A stretch of 35,207 nucleotides of DNA. It comes from Bdellovibrionales bacterium. Its GTDB lineage: Bacteria; Bdellovibrionota; Bdellovibrionia; Bdellovibrionales; UBA1609. Location of the stretch: positions 1 through 35,207 of the forward strand of contig JABSOQ010000023.1 in NCBI GenBank assembly GCA_013216195.1, read 5' to 3'. Positions 33,481 to 35,207 of this stretch are shown in pieces; the first letter of the stretch is position 1; each line of letters starts with the position of its first letter. A program made the position numbers and the translations under genes. The notes under the pieces are model-generated. The model was not told the origin of the DNA, did not search any database, and saw nothing but the letters and a program-made list of their open reading frames with translations.

Positions 33481-34757
33481 TTCATTGTTATCGGCTCAAT
33501 GCCACGAGCAGAAAAGGCATTTCGCAACCTAGCCGAATGTCGAGAGCCAAACAGATTTTGATCGATGGTTAAAATCTTATCGAGTGCGGTTCGAAAGGTG
33601 TCGACGCTGTTGATGGGGCTCAAGTGCTCGATAAACAACTGCTCTAGCTCCTTTTCCTGCCCTGCCGCTTTAGCGTCTAGATAGGCCTCCCACCAAGCAG
33701 AGGTGTAGGCTAAGGCTAATGTGTAAAAATGGCCGTTAGCATTGAAACCAAACGTGCCAGGGCGCTCAAATAGAAAATCAATATCAGGCGCTCCAACGGC
33801 AGCTGGGTTTCGTGGCAAGTTCATCTGCCCGAAAGATCCAATTAAATCGTTGGATCTTACATTGAGCATACCCGGGCTGTTTTGAAACATGAGTGCTGAG
33901 TGAAAATCGGCTTGTGCCTCATTGATGGCTCCAGTGCAGCCCTCTGCCTGGTTACAGCAGCGAGTTCCTGCACACTCTCTATGAGTCGAGTTACTTTGCC
34001 TGTTCATATTGAGGTCTGATGCATAAGCAGCCACGGCATGACCGAACTCATGCACAACCACTTCACCCATCAGGGCTACCTCATGCGGGTTTCCAAAAGA
34101 GTTATTGAAGAATCCAAGCCTCAACGAAAAATCGAAGGGGCTAAAACTTCCATTGTTAAAACTGCCATCAAAGGCCTCTACCGTTAGCCCCTGACCTTGA
34201 GCAGGAGACCCACCGTTAGATTCGAAATATTCATTGGTAGCCATCAACCAGTAGTAGGCCGAGACTTGGCTCAAATGCTTATCTGGGTCGTTACCTTGGT
34301 ACAAATACTTGAAGTCACCAGCTGGCGCTCTCCCTGTTCGAGAAGCCCCGGCATTCAAAACGCGAATAGTTGAGTTCTGCAAAAAACCTGTGCTGTCTAA
34401 ATCGTCAATCTTAACGCCGAAGGTCTGGAGATCCGTGAGGTCAGAAGTGTAACTGTACCGAGTCATCTGACCGCCATTAGCCTCTACCACGTTTTTAAAA
34501 AACAGACAGGCATCGAACTCAGGATCTTCCAAACAATCAAGACCTCGAGCAGGTGGAATCACGGTGTTGTCATCTCGGTTGCCAGACCCATCATTGTTTG
34601 AGCCTGAAGAGGCGCTATTCACTTGTGCCGGGGAGCCAATACCGTTACCGGTTAGGCCACTAACACCTTTGCCAATCTCGTTCACAAGACCGCTTTGACA
34701 GTTCTGAAATAAAAAAATCAAAGGTATGACAAAGAGGATTGGGATCAATTTCTTCAA
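33477..34757 (-). CDS. Gluzincin (M4/M36-like) metalloprotease lipoprotein without its propeptide
   Basis: A TTG start with GGGGG just upstream opens a lipoprotein signal ending in LFQNC (Cys20). A Ser/Gly/Asn-rich linker (residues 25-70) follows, then a catalytic domain with HEFGH at 236-240. The family's downstream NEAQAD at 279-284 aligns with the NExxxD of thermolysin-type gluzincins, giving the third zinc ligand Glu280. HLSQVSAYYWLMATNEYF fits the front of the M36 catalytic domain. CAGTRCCNQAEGC between the two motifs adds four cysteines. There is no propeptide in front of the domain; instead the overlapping next gene encodes an FTP-like domain. Lipid anchoring would hold the protease at the inner or outer membrane. 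Substrate unknown. Confidence 0.85.
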   Translation of the reverse strand: MKKLIPILFVIPLIFLFQNCQSGLVNEIGKGVSGLTGNGIGSPAQVNSASSGSNNDGSGNRDDNTVIPPARGLDCLEDPEFDACLFFKNVVEANGGQMTRYSYTSDLTDLQTFGVKIDDLDSTGFLQNSTIRVLNAGASRTGRAPAGDFKYLYQGNDPDKHLSQVSAYYWLMATNEYFESNGGSPAQGQGLTVEAFDGSFNNGSFSPFDFSLRLGFFNNSFGNPHEVALMGEVVVHEFGHAVAAYASDLNMNRQSNSTHRECAGTRCCNQAEGCTGAINEAQADFHSALMFQNSPGMLNVRSNDLIGSFGQMNLPRNPAAVGAPDIDFLFERPGTFGFNANGHFYTLALAYTSAWWEAYLDAKAAGQEKELEQLFIEHLSPINSVDTFRTALDKILTIDQNLFGSRHSARLRNAFSARGIEPITMK

Positions 34758-35051
34758 GGCGCCCCCTTGTTTGTTCAGTGATTCTCTCCCTTTATTCTAA
34801 AAACTCCTCCTCAAACTGCCAAATTTCTAACAGTCTCAGTCTCACAATGAGACACTGTAAATAACTTTAACGGTGATGGATGGCTTGCGAGACTCTGGCT
34901 CTGCAACTATTCGGTGCATAACTACCGATAAGGTGAGACGGAGCAATCCAGCTGCTAGGGCGGCAAAGAATCTAGTATCCCTCCTGCAAACTAGAGAAGT
35001 TTGGCAAAAAATGCTTAAAGCCTAGGCAGTTACCTGGCCGATAATCTTAAT
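34758..35051. other. Intergenic region with structured leader upstream of the gene at 35052
   Basis: No gene is supported here. TCTAGT (34971-34976) pairs with ACTAGA (34990-34995), and GCCTAGGC (35020-35027) is a perfect dyad. CTACCGATAAG occurs at 34922 and again at 30973. Patches such as GGGCGGCAAAG and CAGTTACC recall, without matching, the c-di-GMP-I (GEMM) riboswitch. GATAAT (35040-35045) ends six bases before the GTG at 35052 and may be a -10. The protease promoter must lie in the left part. Confidence 0.4.
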
Positions 35052-35207
35052 GTGAGAACAAAATGTTATGTTGTATTCTTTAGTTTGAGTGTAGCTCTTG
35101 GGCTTCCTGCCCAGGCGGAGGGTGAGGCTTACCAACAGTGCTTCAATGCCCTAGAAAAGCGCATTCAGTCTTACTGCAACTGTGAGATCGTCGGCAATGA
35201 GGTGCTC
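35052..35207 (+). CDS. Secreted protein, 5' part only (runs off the window)
   Basis: A GTG at 35052 opens a frame that stays open to the last base (52 codons). It begins with a textbook signal peptide, TKCYVVFFSLSVALGLPAQA, with cleavage expected after AQA. The mature part starts EGEAYQQCFNALEKRIQSYC and contains a CNC motif. No Shine-Dalgarno sequence precedes the GTG. GATAAT six bases upstream suggests a leaderless mRNA. It was not in the ORF track because it is cut by the window edge and short. Function cannot be judged from the fragment. Confidence 0.6.
   Translation, partial: MRTKCYVVFFSLSVALGLPAQAEGEAYQQCFNALEKRIQSYCNCEIVGNEVL

Noticed and set aside
35016-35044. Sigma-28 promoter TAAA...GCCGATAA upstream of the last gene.
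   Set aside because: The spacing between the two elements is 17 bases instead of about 15, and no flagellar or chemotaxis gene is present.

Overview
The window reads as chromosomal DNA of a Gram-negative, diderm bacterium. It has YajC-SecD-SecF, lipoproteins with lipoboxes, an RND pump with a TolC-like outer-membrane factor, and many Sec-exported proteins. The lipobox of the gene starting at 34757 (LFQNC) and the abundance of small secreted proteins of unknown family suggest a Bdellovibrionota-like organism. That placement is inference, not proof. I saw no prophage, insertion sequence, CRISPR array or replication origin.

Layout. (a) 1-547: 3' remnant of an MFS transporter. (b) 702-1262: an Nfu-type Fe-S carrier. 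(c) 12092 down to 1289, minus strand: ten tightly packed genes, queA-tgt-yajC-secD-secF-recJ-queC-DUF366-solute-binding lipoprotein-PlsC-like acyltransferase. Several neighbours overlap. The cluster links queuosine tRNA modification to Sec translocation and DNA repair. (d) 12295-16993: three secreted proteins of unknown family and a family-3 solute-binding protein. (e) 16994-18011: a region empty in the ORF track, but holding a two-gene minus-strand operon of 50- and 43-residue proteins (ribosome binding sites, overlapping reading frames, intrinsic terminator). (f) 18012-18793: two overlapping small secreted proteins. (g) 18896-18982: tRNA-Leu(GAG). (h) 19135-23318: an unknown cytosolic protein, an HtrA-like protease with PDZ-like regions, an L,D-transpeptidase and a small four-cysteine secreted protein. 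(i) 23488-29532: RND permease, TolC-like protein and TSUP permease on the minus strand, divergent from a LysR regulator. (j) 29604-30847: an extensin/M15-like lipoprotein and a secreted protein. (k) 31015-32430: a PilJ-type sensor kinase cut by an in-frame TAG. (l) 34757 down to 32587: a gluzincin metalloprotease lipoprotein overlapping a separate gene that looks like its propeptide. (m) 35052-end: start of another secreted protein.

Most notable: the split protease/propeptide pair, the amber-interrupted kinase, the two-smORF operon, and several genes whose promoter-like elements sit so close to the start codon that the mRNA would be leaderless. The best case is the back-to-back pair at 13764-13942. 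All functional statements rest on motif recognition by eye; no database search was run.
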